From Synechococcus sp. AG-670-A05 (GTDB lineage Bacteria > Cyanobacteriota > Cyanobacteriia > PCC-6307 > Cyanobiaceae), in assembly GCA_003211535.1 (NCBI GenBank), contig QCSJ01000014.1, forward strand, positions 1-32,859: 32,859 bases of DNA, written 5' to 3'. Each line of letters begins with the position of its first letter. The first letter of the stretch is position 1. Under the pieces are notes generated by a model. It was not told the origin of the DNA. It did not search any database and was given only the letters and a program-made list of their open reading frames with translations. A program made the position numbers and the translations under genes. Positions 1 to 7,765 of this stretch are shown here, piece by piece.

Positions 1-180
1 TATATATTTATAAGTACTGGTTGTAGCTTATCGAATGGCAGCGAACTAAAGAGATTATTACCAGATTTCACGATCATGTGTAAATAACGTGAAACCTCTT
101 TCAGTCGCTTTATGCAGGGATCTGCGCAAGTTTTATGACGGTGTCGCAGTGCATCAGATTTACAAGTTAATATAAACCCT

Positions 181-189
181 TGCTATGAC
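181..189 (+). promoter_or_regulatory. Putative extended -10 promoter element
   Basis: The bases TGCTATGAC fit an extended -10 box (TG-N-TATNNT-like, last base off). Transcription would start near 196, giving a leader of about 40 nt before the ATG at 237. No good -35 hexamer is visible, as is usual for extended -10 promoters. This is inference from pattern only. Confidence 0.4.
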
Positions 190-210
190 TGGGATCTAGA
201 CCTCTCACCC

Positions 211-227
211 TGTGACGGCCTGTCACA
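211..227. promoter_or_regulatory. 17-bp inverted repeat just upstream of the first gene
   Basis: TGTGAC and GTCACA form perfect 6-bp arms around a 5-nt centre. It ends 9 nt before the ATG at 237 and lies downstream of the predicted start of transcription. It could be an operator or an RNA hairpin over the ribosome entry region. The half-sites resemble CRP-family half-sites, but TGTGA and TCACA are 7 nt apart rather than the usual 6. Confidence 0.4.
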
Positions 228-236
228 GCTGCACTG

Positions 237-602
237 ATGACCGATCGGAGTCCACAGTGGCGTTGCATCTCGCAATGCGGAGCCTGTTGCCGCCTCGCAC
301 CGGAGGAACGCGCCGAAGCTCTTGAGGCCCTCAACGAAGAGGATCAGGCCACCTATCTGTCCATGGTGGGTAGCGACGGCTGGTGCATCCACTTCGACAG
401 CGGTGGTCGACGCTGTCGGATTTATGACGATCGGCCCAAGTTCTGCAGAGTCAGTTGCTTGGATCAGTTGTTCGACATCGAGCCCGATCAGCTGGATGTC
501 TTCGCCATCAGCTGTTGCCAGCAGCAGATCCGCTCGGTCTACGGCGGTCGCAGCAAGGAGCTGCGTAGGTTCAACAAAGTCCAACACCGCGGTGATGGCT
601 GA
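237..602 (+). CDS. YkgJ-family cysteine-cluster protein
   Basis: A 121-residue protein of the YkgJ/UPF0153 zinc- or iron-chelating family. The family signature is visible: an N-terminal CGACCR cluster, then WCIHFD, RRCRIYDDRP and KFCRVSC, and a late CC pair (SCCQQQ), enough cysteines to bind a metal or Fe-S cluster. The ATG at 237 places the first cysteine cluster about 14 residues in, as expected. No signal peptide or membrane segment is seen, so it is probably cytoplasmic. Its stop overlaps the start of the next gene by 8 nt (595-602), suggesting translational coupling to the UPF0016 transporter pair. Substrate and function are unknown for the family. A metal-linked role is inferred from the cysteines and the neighbours. 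Confidence 0.85.
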   Translation: MTDRSPQWRCISQCGACCRLAPEERAEALEALNEEDQATYLSMVGSDGWCIHFDSGGRRCRIYDDRPKFCRVSCLDQLFDIEPDQLDVFAISCCQQQIRSVYGGRSKELRRFNKVQHRGDG

Positions 603-927
603 AATCAAGGAAGCCGCACGCCCTGACTTTGCTGCAGTTGTGTTCAGCACCTTCGGCACAGTGTTCATCGCCGAGCTGGGGGACAAAACCCAGCTGGCAA
701 CACTGCTGCTTTCGGCTCAGTCTGGCTCACCCTGGCTTGTGTTTCTCGGGGCCGCTTTGGCTCTGATCTGTTCGAGTCTGGTGGGTGTACTGCTGGGACA
801 GTGGCTGGCCCGCACGCTTCCCCCCGAGCGTCTGGCAACCGTGGCGGGCATTCTCATGGTGACCCTGGGGCTTTGGCTGGGTGCTCAGGCAGTCCAGGCA
901 CTGCTGGTGGACACAACAAGAGCCTGA
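595..927 (+). CDS. Half-size UPF0016/GDT1 membrane transporter, first copy
   Basis: A 110-residue membrane protein containing a single UPF0016 (GDT1/TMEM165) unit. The family motif E-x-G-D-K-T is present as AELGDKTQLAT, followed by two hydrophobic segments; with the N-terminal helix this gives about three membrane spans. Most family members carry two such units in one chain. This protein has one and would need to pair, probably with the product of the next gene, which starts 3 nt downstream. Known relatives in cyanobacteria and plants move manganese or calcium (for example Mnx of Synechocystis). The start at 595 is chosen because MAEIKEA begins right before the conserved region and the ATG overlaps the upstream stop; a longer reading back to 322 lies inside the YkgJ gene and is not credible. 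Confidence 0.85.
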   Translation: MAEIKEAARPDFAAVVFSTFGTVFIAELGDKTQLATLLLSAQSGSPWLVFLGAALALICSSLVGVLLGQWLARTLPPERLATVAGILMVTLGLWLGAQAVQALLVDTTRA

Positions 928-930
928 ACG

Positions 931-1239
931 ATGGATCTATCCCTTCTGATCTCAACTTTTCTGACCGTGTTTCTGGCGGAACTGGGAGACAAGACCCAAC
1001 TGGCCACGGTGGCGCTCAGCGGCACATCCGACAGGCCTTTGGCGGTGTTTCTGGGATCATCCACGGCCCTAGTTCTGGCCAGTCTGTTGGGAGCGATGGC
1101 CGGTGGGTCGATCGCCAGCCTGATCCCTACCGAATGGCTTCAGCTTCTGGCCGCCGTCGGGTTCCTCATCATCGGATTTCAGCTGCTGCTCCCTAGCGGC
1201 AGCATTGGTAGTGCCGAAGGAGACGAGGTCGACTCATAA
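931..1239 (+). CDS. Half-size UPF0016/GDT1 membrane transporter, second copy
   Basis: A 102-residue membrane protein with one UPF0016 unit, the motif being AELGDKTQLATV, and about three hydrophobic spans. It begins 3 nt after the stop of the first copy with ATG. The two proteins share the pattern F-x-T-V-F-x-AELGDKTQLAT but differ elsewhere, so they look like an old duplication that stayed as two genes rather than fusing. A heterodimer forming one cation/proton antiporter, probably for manganese and in a plasma or thylakoid membrane, is the simplest reading. The substrate is inferred from characterised relatives and is not shown by the sequence. Confidence 0.85.
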   Translation: MDLSLLISTFLTVFLAELGDKTQLATVALSGTSDRPLAVFLGSSTALVLASLLGAMAGGSIASLIPTEWLQLLAAVGFLIIGFQLLLPSGSIGSAEGDEVDS

Positions 1240-1334
1240 AGTGAGTGTGTTCGAAGTTCTCTTCACGGCCCGGTATCTCCTTAGGCCGCTCCGAACATCT
1301 CCCGGTCATGCAGGCCGAATTCGACAACCCCACC

Positions 1335-3659
1335 ATGAAGTTCTCGGTCGCTGACCTGCTGGATCATCTTTCTTTTGACCAGCCAATTCCTAAGGCCACG
1401 CTGGCGAAAATCCTCAAGCTGACCAACAAAGCAGATAAGGACAGGCTGGATTTTGCACTTGATGGCCTTAGCAAGCTAGGGCTCCTCAGCCGTCAGGAGG
1501 ACGATGGATTACAGCGCGACCGCTGTGAGGACCTGTTGGATGCTCGGCTGCGTTGCAGCAGCAAGGGATTCTGTTTCGCCATCCGCGATGACGGTGGTGA
1601 TGACATATACATCCGTGATCACCAGCTGAATCACGCCTGGAATGGCGATCGAGTCCTGGTGCGCGTCACCCGTGAAGGCGGTCGTCGACGATCGCCGGAA
1701 GGAGGTGTTCAGTGCATTCTTGAACGCGGCACTAAGTCTCTGCTGGCCCAGGTGGAGAGGCAGCAGGATCGGTTGGTGGCGGCTCCGTTGGATGACCGCA
1801 TGCTCACCAGCATCGAGCTGCCAGCCGAAGCGGAACAGCACCTGCCGGACGAGTCGGCAACGTCCGTTGTTGAGGTGAAGATCGATCGCTATCCGGTCGC
1901 CCAACATTCAGCCCAGGGTCATGTGGCGCGACCGCTGCCCCTCCATGCCGGTCCAGCCGCGGATCGCGACTTATTGCTGACCAAAGCCGGTCTGCACGAA
2001 CGGCCCTCGGCTCCCCGAGGCTCCGTCAAGTCCCCAGCAAGCAAAGGACGCACCGATCTGACCGAGCAGCCGTCCTTACTGCTGAGCAGTTGGCAGCGAA
2101 GTGATGCTCCACCCTTGCCCGCGGTCCACGTGGAGGCGAGGGATGGCGGTAGTCGCCTGTGGTTGCATGCGCCGTCAGTGGCAGAACGGTTCGGTCAAGG
2201 GAACAGTCTCGATCTCTGGCTCCGAGAACGCGCTGAAGCCATCTGCATGGGTGAGCAATGGCTGCCCCTTCTCACTCCAGCCATTACCAAGGCCTGTCGG
2301 TTCAAGGAGGGGGAATCCAGCGACGCCCTGACGGTGCGTTTGGACATCGATGCCAAAGGCAACCTTACGGATTGGGAGTTCATGCTCAGCACCATTCGCC
2401 CGGTCGTCGGCATCAGCGTCACCCAGCTCCTCGCCCTTGCAGAGCGCAAGCCAAAATCGCGCAGCATCCCGGCAGCGTTGAAATCGATCAAAGAACAACT
2501 GGGCCAGCTGCAGACCCTATTCTTCTGTGCCGACTGTCTGATCGCCCATGAACGTTCCACCGGGTCGGTAGCTCTAGATCTACGGCCACCGCAGATGGAT
2601 GCCCTTGGAGATCTGCGTTGGGCCGATCCCAGTGGCCAGTCCCACCGTTGGGTTGATGTGATCGATCGCACCGATCCCAACTCAATTCTTCAACCACTGC
2701 TGAGGGCAGCCGATCGTGCCTGGGGACAACACTGCGCCGCACTGCATCTGCCCGGCATCTCAAGGGTCAGCAGCGAACCTGAAACTGCGGTGCTGACCGA
2801 AGTGGCAAAAACCGCAGTAGCCCTGGATCTCCCCCTCGAATTAGATGAAGACGGCAGTCCAACAGCCCAAGAGCTCATCACGGTGTTCGCAGAATCAGAC
2901 CAACGCCGAGTGCTGGAGCAGCAGCTGAGCCATGCCCTAGCGCACCCACAGTTTCAGGCCGAAATCAGGCCACAGGATCACACCAACGACAACCACCTTG
3001 AATCGGACACACCGCCAGTCCCCTGGTGCTGCGCGTCCTTGAGCTACGCCCAGCTGGCCAACCAGCAGATTATTCTTTCGCTACTGCGCGACGGCAAAGG
3101 CCGTCCCAATGTCCGCCAGAAAGAAAGCCTCAATCTTGGTCGTCGTGGTTGTGCGGAACAACTTAAGTGGGCGCTGTTCACGGGCGCACAGGAAGAGAAG
3201 CTGACAAGCATCGTGAACCACCGCCAGGTCCAGCGTCTCAACAGCCGGCGGCGTCGGGTGCTCGAGCTGCAACGGGACCTGCTGGCGATGGTCCAGGCCA
3301 GGTCCGCTGAACCGCTGGTGGGTCAGGACGCCGAAGGCCGTGTCAGCGGAGTTCAGAGCTACGGTTTTTTCGTCGAGGTGGGAGAGACCAGGGTGGAGGG
3401 ACTGGTTCATGTGAGCTCCCTCAACGATGACTGGTACGAGTACCGCTCACGCCAGAACCGCCTAGTGGGCCGGAAGAACCGCCGGGTTTATCAGCTCGGA
3501 GACAAGGTTCACGTGCGAGTGATCAAGGTGGATGTCCTGCGCAATCAGATTGACCTCGAGGTCATCCCTGAGCCGTCGGCGGAGGACTACCTCAGCTCAG
3601 ACAACAAGGCCATGGGACGCGGGGACAGGCCGATGGCCGTGTCCCTGAGCGACGATTGA
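1335..3659 (+). CDS. Zam-like RNB-family protein lacking catalytic residues
   Basis: A protein of about 774 residues with the layout of RNase II/R: an N-terminal winged-helix-like region, cold-shock-like modules (around residues 70-150), a central RNB region (about 255-600) and a C-terminal S1 domain (about 665-745, containing GRVSGVQSYGFFVEV). In active enzymes the RNB domain opens with a cluster of aspartates (DxxDxxDFDDA). Here the equivalent stretch reads LPAVHVEARDGGSRLWLHA, so those residues are missing, and the late RYADL-H motif is replaced by SLSYAQLANQQ. This fits the cyanobacterial Zam group rather than a working exoribonuclease; an RNA-binding role is inferred. Several cysteines, including a FFCADC pair, are present. 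The frame is open from GTG 1245, with an ATG also at 1308. I chose ATG 1335 because MKFSVADLLDHL looks like the conserved beginning; the start is uncertain. Confidence 0.85.
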   Translation: MKFSVADLLDHLSFDQPIPKATLAKILKLTNKADKDRLDFALDGLSKLGLLSRQEDDGLQRDRCEDLLDARLRCSSKGFCFAIRDDGGDDIYIRDHQLNHAWNGDRVLVRVTREGGRRRSPEGGVQCILERGTKSLLAQVERQQDRLVAAPLDDRMLTSIELPAEAEQHLPDESATSVVEVKIDRYPVAQHSAQGHVARPLPLHAGPAADRDLLLTKAGLHERPSAPRGSVKSPASKGRTDLTEQPSLLLSSWQRSDAPPLPAVHVEARDGGSRLWLHAPSVAERFGQGNSLDLWLRERAEAICMGEQWLPLLTPAITKACRFKEGESSDALTVRLDIDAKGNLTDWEFMLSTIRPVVGISVTQLLALAERKPKSRSIPAALKSIKEQLGQLQTLFFCADCLIAHERSTGSVALDLRPPQMDALGDLRWADPSGQSHRWVDVIDRTDPNSILQPLLRAADRAWGQHCAALHLPGISRVSSEPETAVLTEVAKTAVALDLPLELDEDGSPTAQELITVFAESDQRRVLEQQLSHALAHPQFQAEIRPQDHTNDNHLESDTPPVPWCCASLSYAQLANQQIILSLLRDGKGRPNVRQKESLNLGRRGCAEQLKWALFTGAQEEKLTSIVNHRQVQRLNSRRRRVLELQRDLLAMVQARSAEPLVGQDAEGRVSGVQSYGFFVEVGETRVEGLVHVSSLNDDWYEYRSRQNRLVGRKNRRVYQLGDKVHVRVIKVDVLRNQIDLEVIPEPSAEDYLSSDNKAMGRGDRPMAVSLSDD

Positions 3660-3661
3660 CC

Positions 3662-4270
3662 ATGCACCCCTACGTGCTGGCCGTCACAGGTGCTTCGGCC
3701 CAGCCGCTGGCCGAACGCACGCTTCAACTGCTGCTACAGGCTGGCCGCAGCGTTCACCTCGTCCTTAGCAAAGGCGCCTATGCCGTGTTCCAGGCGGAAC
3801 AGGGGTTACAGGTGCCAGGGAATCCAGAACGACAAGCGCGCTTCTGGCGTGAGCGTCTGAACTGCAGTTCGGGGGAGCTGTTCTGTCATCGCTGGAACGA
3901 TCAGAGCGTCGGCATCGCCAGTGGCAGCTTCCGAACCAGAGCCATGTTGATCGTCCCCTGCAGCATGGGAACGGTGGGCCGGATCCAGGCCGGTGTTGCG
4001 ATGGATCTAATTGAACGCTGCGCTGACGTCCACCTCAAGGAGGGCCGGCCTCTGCTGATTGCCCCTCGTGAAATGCCCTTCAGCCTCATTCACCTGCGCA
4101 ATCTCACCGCACTGGCGGAAGCCGGCGCACGCATTGCCGCGCCGATTCCCGCTTGGTACACCCAACCCAGAACCCTGGAGGAGATGGTCGATTTCATCGT
4201 GATCCGGCTGCTCGATGGCTTTGAGGATGATCTGGCCCCTCTGCAGCGCTGGACTGGACCGATCGAATGA
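3662..4270 (+). CDS. UbiX-like flavin prenyltransferase
   Basis: A cytoplasmic protein of about 202 residues of the UbiX/Pad1 flavoprotein family, which makes prenylated FMN, the cofactor of UbiD-type decarboxylases. Visible family features are the N-terminal beta strand and loop VTGASA (GASG in most members), VPCSMGTVGRIQAG, the run ADVHLKEGRPLLIAPRE, and MPFSLIHLRNL, followed by PIPAWYTQP. Length and motif order are normal. The frame also opens with a TTG at 3656 overlapping the Zam-like stop; the ATG at 3662 is preferred. The 3' end overlaps the next gene by 4 nt (ATGA). No UbiD partner is in the window. In cyanobacteria it would be expected to serve plastoquinone biosynthesis, which is inference. 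Confidence 0.87.
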   Translation: MHPYVLAVTGASAQPLAERTLQLLLQAGRSVHLVLSKGAYAVFQAEQGLQVPGNPERQARFWRERLNCSSGELFCHRWNDQSVGIASGSFRTRAMLIVPCSMGTVGRIQAGVAMDLIERCADVHLKEGRPLLIAPREMPFSLIHLRNLTALAEAGARIAAPIPAWYTQPRTLEEMVDFIVIRLLDGFEDDLAPLQRWTGPIE

Positions 4271-4737
4271 GCTCCCTTCAGCGCTGGTTGCTCGTCCCCT
4301 CTCTGGCGCCGCTGCTTGGACTACTGCTGACCTCAGCCCTCAACAACGCGGGAAACACAAGGTTGCAATTGCTGGTCTGGCGCTCGCCGTCCTTGCCGAT
4401 CGGTGCCTGGACAGCCCTGGCCGGTCTGAGCGGTGCTGGTCTCAGCGCAATCTCCGTTCTTTTGCTGGTGCCCAGCAATCCACCGCTACGACGTCAACGG
4501 CATCAATCACTGGAGCGTTCACGATCGGAACCCACCATGCCAGAGGTTGCCTCAGCGCCTCCCCAGCGGGACGTGCGCGATACAGCCCCCACCGTGGCAG
4601 TTCCTTACAGGATCGTTCAGAAACCAAGTCCCACTAAGCAATCCACTGTGTCAGACGCCCCCACACCATCTAGAGAAGCTGATCCCACACCGCCAAACTC
4701 TGAAGGCTGGGGAGACGATCCAGATCTGAACTGGTGA
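4267..4737 (+). CDS. Conserved-looking membrane protein of unknown function
   Basis: A 156-residue protein I do not recognise. Residues 1-70 hold two hydrophobic helices (around 7-25 and 45-68) separated by a short loop containing NNAGNTRLQLL. The remaining 85 residues are polar, rich in Pro, Ser and Thr, and probably disordered, ending in an acidic EGWGDDPDLNW tail. The two-helix N-terminus resembles LapA-like small membrane proteins, but the match is too weak to name it. It is coupled to the ubiX-like gene by an ATGA overlap and precedes DUF2996 and acsF on the same strand. Confidence 0.65.
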   Translation: MSSLQRWLLVPSLAPLLGLLLTSALNNAGNTRLQLLVWRSPSLPIGAWTALAGLSGAGLSAISVLLLVPSNPPLRRQRHQSLERSRSEPTMPEVASAPPQRDVRDTAPTVAVPYRIVQKPSPTKQSTVSDAPTPSREADPTPPNSEGWGDDPDLNW

Positions 4738-4782
4738 GATGCTACCAACGCTGACTACAGTTCCTGCAGCAATCAGGACCCG

Positions 4783-5223
4783 GTGAGCGACACTGCCGAT
4801 TCGGCCTCTGCTGCGGCCCCCGAAGAGACGAAAGCGGCTCCAAAGCCCAAGCCGAAACCACCGAAACCGGAAGACAAGCCGTTTCCGGAGTTCATCGACA
4901 CCCAGTTCATCCCTGCGGTGAGCCAAAAGCTCGCCGACAACGGTATCCAGGCCGAACGCATTGAACGGATTGAAGGCGAGCGACCTGTGGTTGGCGGCAC
5001 CTGTCCGATGGTGGTTGGCGAGCTGCCCGGTGGTCGTCGCTTCTGGCTCTGCTTTGGAAAGGCCGACATCACAAGCCCGAAGCTGGTTGCTCTCGCTGAT
5101 GCCGGCAGTGAACCGACCCTGTTGGAGTCGTTCCTGATTGATGAAAAGCGAATGTCGTTGCCCCTGCTGGTGTCACGTCTGCTGCAACGGCTGAATGGTC
5201 AGAAATGGCTTGGACGTAACTGA
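4783..5223 (+). CDS. DUF2996 protein
   Basis: A 146-residue soluble protein. The first 35 residues are low-complexity (Ala, Pro, Lys; [13 protein letters not shown]), then a compact domain of about 105 residues begins with [13 protein letters not shown] and contains [23 protein letters not shown], split here by ordinary loops. This matches DUF2996 as found in cyanobacteria and chloroplasts, where the function is unknown. The start is a GTG at 4783. The gene lies 56 bp upstream of acsF on the same strand, so a photosynthesis-related role is possible but only by association. Confidence 0.75.
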   Translation: MSDTADSASAAAPEETKAAPKPKPKPPKPEDKPFPEFIDTQFIPAVSQKLADNGIQAERIERIEGERPVVGGTCPMVVGELPGGRRFWLCFGKADITSPKLVALADAGSEPTLLESFLIDEKRMSLPLLVSRLLQRLNGQKWLGRN

Positions 5224-5249
5224 TCAGCTCGGATACCGCACTGACAGCC

Positions 5250-5259
5250 TTACATTGGT
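5250..5259 (+). promoter_or_regulatory. Promoter-like element TTACATTGGT upstream of acsF
   Basis: TTACATTGGT ends exactly 20 nt before the acsF ATG. The same 10-mer occurs at 17479-17488, also exactly 20 nt before an ATG. TACATT fits the TANNNT pattern of a bacterial -10 box, which would give acsF its own start with a leader of about 15-20 nt. Confidence 0.4.
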
Positions 5260-5279
5260 TCCCAAGTGAACCGGAGCCG

Positions 5280-6350
5280 ATGGTCCCGCCAACCACCGTC
5301 GCAGAAGCTAGCGCTGTAGCCACAAAGGATCCCGCCAAGGACACGATCCTTACTCCACGGTTTTACACCACGGATTTCGATGCCATGGCTGCCATGGATC
5401 TTCGTCCTAATGAGCCGGAGCTGGAAGCCATCTGCGAGGAATTCCGCAAGGATTACAATCGTCATCACTTCGTCCGCAACGATGACTTTGATGGCGCTGC
5501 AGACAAGTTGGATCCCGAAACCCGCAGGGTCTTCGTAGAGTTTCTTGAACAGAGCTGTACCTCCGAATTCTCGGGTTTCCTCCTCTACAAAGAGCTGAGC
5601 CGTCGCATCAAACAGCAAAACCCTCTACTGGCTGAGTGCTTTGCCCACATGGCTCGCGATGAAGCTCGCCATGCCGGCTTCCTAAACAAGGCCATGAGCG
5701 ACTTCGGCATGCAGCTGGACCTTGGATTCCTGACAGCGAATAAGGACTACACCTTCTTCCAGCCCAAGTTCATCTTCTACGCAACCTATTTATCCGAGAA
5801 AATCGGCTACTGGCGATACATCGCAATTTATCGCCATCTGGAGAAGAATCCTGAGAGCAAGATCTTCCCGATCTTCAATTTCTTCGAGAATTGGTGTCAG
5901 GACGAGAACCGCCACGGCGATTTCTTCGATGCACTAATGAAGTCCCAGCCGGACACAGTGCGTGGCCCGATCGCAAAACTGTGGTGTCGTTTCTTCCTCC
6001 TCGCTGTATTCGCCACCATGTACGTGCGCGATGTGGCACGCAAGGAGTTTTACGAAGCACTAGGTCTCGACGCTCGCACCTATGACAAGATCGTGATCGA
6101 GAAGACCAACGAAACCACGGCTCGTGTTTTTCCTGTTGTTCTTGATGTGAACAATCCCAAGTTCTGGACCCGTCTGGAGCGGCTAGTTGATAACAATGCT
6201 GTTCTGGATGCAGCAGATCGTAGCTCCAGCCCCGCTCCTCTGAAGTTGCTGAAGAAGCTTCCTCACTGGTTCAGCAATGGCGTCGAAATGGCCAAGCTGT
6301 TCCTGATGTCTCCGATCGACAGCGACAAATTTCAGCCTGCCGTTCGTTGA
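5280..6350 (+). CDS. Mg-protoporphyrin IX monomethyl ester oxidative cyclase, AcsF
   Basis: This 356-residue enzyme is the catalytic subunit of the oxygen-dependent cyclase that closes the isocyclic E ring of chlorophyll, converting Mg-protoporphyrin IX monomethyl ester to protochlorophyllide at the thylakoid membrane. Di-iron ligands are visible as an early glutamate in [13 protein letters not shown], the motif DEARH (residues 127-131) and a second DENRH (208-212). The substrate-region sequence [15 protein letters not shown] is also typical. Length matches the family. The ATG at 5280 is preceded by GGAG (ribosome site) and by a promoter-like TTACATTGGT. tldD starts 3 nt after its stop. Confidence 0.96.
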   Translation: MVPPTTVAEASAVATKDPAKDTILTPRFYTTDFDAMAAMDLRPNEPELEAICEEFRKDYNRHHFVRNDDFDGAADKLDPETRRVFVEFLEQSCTSEFSGFLLYKELSRRIKQQNPLLAECFAHMARDEARHAGFLNKAMSDFGMQLDLGFLTANKDYTFFQPKFIFYATYLSEKIGYWRYIAIYRHLEKNPESKIFPIFNFFENWCQDENRHGDFFDALMKSQPDTVRGPIAKLWCRFFLLAVFATMYVRDVARKEFYEALGLDARTYDKIVIEKTNETTARVFPVVLDVNNPKFWTRLERLVDNNAVLDAADRSSSPAPLKLLKKLPHWFSNGVEMAKLFLMSPIDSDKFQPAVR

Positions 6351-6353
6351 CCA

Positions 6354-7763
6354 TTGACTGAATCCTTTTCCCAGGCTTGGAGTTCCACCCTTCAGGCCCT
6401 GTTACGACGTGGAAGCGGCGCTGGTGCCAACCTGGTGGAAGTGTTCCTAGAACACACCGATCACCTCGGCCTTCTTGCCGAGCAGGAACGCATCACCAGC
6501 GTGAATCCCACCTTCGCGCGAGGCGCCGGTATCCGTGTGTTTCACAACGGTCGAGATGGTTTCGTCAGCACCAATGACCTGAGTGTTGAGGGTTTGACCC
6601 GGGCCCTGGATCAGGCCTTGGCTATGCTCGATCTTGAAGCCAACATGCTTGCCGATCATTCCAGATTTGAAGGGCTGGGAGTCTTTAAGGATTACGGCCT
6701 CGAGAAAGCCCAGTGGCTTCAGCAGTGCCCTTCCATGCGTGATGCAAGTTCCCGATTGTTGGAAGGAACATCGCAGCTGGAGCGACTCGGCCACAATCTT
6801 CAGGTGCGTCGTGGCAGCTATTCCAGGGATTGGCAGGAAGTCCTAGTGGCTGCCTCGGATGGAACGTTCGCCCGCGACATTCGTTTGCATCAATCCACAG
6901 GACTTTCCGTACTTGCGGCGGATGGTGAGCACCGCTCCAGCGTGGGTCGTCGTTACGGCAGCACGGACCGTCCGAACGATCTCTTCACCTGGAACGTTGA
7001 AAACAGTGCCGCTGAAGTTTGTGAAAGTGCCGGCACGATGCTCCGCGCCGACTACGTGGAAGCCGGTCAGATGCCCGTCGTGCTCGCCAACCGTTTCGGT
7101 GGTGTGATCTTCCACGAAGCTTGCGGCCACTTGCTTGAAACCACGCAGATTGAACGGGGCACGACTCCTTTCGCTGACCGGGTTGGCGAACTGATCGCCC
7201 ATCCATCGGTCACTGCCATTGATGAAGGCCTGAGCAGCGGTGCCTTCGGGTCTCTGTCAATCGATGACGAAGGGATGGAGCCCCTGCGCACCGTGTTGAT
7301 CAAGGATGGGGTTCTGAAGTGCTTCATCAGTGATCGTGCCGGTGAACTGCGTACAGGCCATCAGCGCACTGGAAGTGGTCGTCGGCAGAGTCACGCCTTC
7401 GCCGCCGCCAGCCGGATGCGAAACACCTATATCGATGCCGGTGAGCACAAACCGGAGGACCTGATCGCCTCCGTTGAACGTGGCCTTTACTGTAAGTCGA
7501 TGGGAGGCGGCAGCGTTGGCCCTACGGGCCAATTCAACTTCTCCGTGGAGGAGGGTTACCTGATTGAAAACGGAAACCTCACCCGCCCAGTGAAGGGAGC
7601 CACACTCATTGGCGATGCCAAGGAAGTGATGCCTCGCATTTCGATGTGCGCCGATGACCTCGACCTCGCCGCTGGCTACTGCGGCTCCGTAAGCGGCAGC
7701 ATTTTCGTCACCGTCGGCCAGCCCCACATCAAGGTGGATTCCATAACTGTTGGAGGACGCTGA
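6354..7763 (+). CDS. TldD metalloprotease subunit
   Basis: A 469-residue TldD/PmbA family protein, the catalytic half of the TldD-TldE heterodimeric zinc protease that degrades unfolded peptides and trims some ribosomally made natural products. The zinc motif HEACGH (residues 254-259) is intact, inside the stretch FGGVIFHEACGHLLET, and the later GSSG-like region and C-terminal SGSIFVTVGQPHIKV are typical. The start is TTG at 6354, 3 nt after acsF; no better start lies nearby. The partner follows 2 nt downstream. No RiPP precursor or modifying enzyme is seen here, so a general peptide-turnover role is more likely. Confidence 0.93.
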   Translation: MTESFSQAWSSTLQALLRRGSGAGANLVEVFLEHTDHLGLLAEQERITSVNPTFARGAGIRVFHNGRDGFVSTNDLSVEGLTRALDQALAMLDLEANMLADHSRFEGLGVFKDYGLEKAQWLQQCPSMRDASSRLLEGTSQLERLGHNLQVRRGSYSRDWQEVLVAASDGTFARDIRLHQSTGLSVLAADGEHRSSVGRRYGSTDRPNDLFTWNVENSAAEVCESAGTMLRADYVEAGQMPVVLANRFGGVIFHEACGHLLETTQIERGTTPFADRVGELIAHPSVTAIDEGLSSGAFGSLSIDDEGMEPLRTVLIKDGVLKCFISDRAGELRTGHQRTGSGRRQSHAFAAASRMRNTYIDAGEHKPEDLIASVERGLYCKSMGGGSVGPTGQFNFSVEEGYLIENGNLTRPVKGATLIGDAKEVMPRISMCADDLDLAAGYCGSVSGSIFVTVGQPHIKVDSITVGGR

Positions 7764-7765
7764 CC

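Larger units (their letters stand above)
1..236. other. AT-rich leader region without a gene
   Basis: No credible coding sequence was found on either strand. The stretch up to about position 185 is clearly richer in A and T than the genes that follow. It carries an extended -10 element and a 17-bp inverted repeat, listed separately, and is best read as the promoter and 5' leader of the YkgJ-UPF0016 gene group. Confidence 0.6.

Noticed and set aside
211-227. A CRP binding site
   Set aside because: The TGTGA and TCACA half-sites are 7 nt apart, not 6, and the repeat lies downstream of the predicted start; listed only as an unassigned inverted repeat.
183-686. 167-residue minus-strand frame over the YkgJ and first UPF0016 genes
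   Set aside because: It lies wholly under two genes with clear family motifs and has the Ala/Thr-rich look of a shadow frame.
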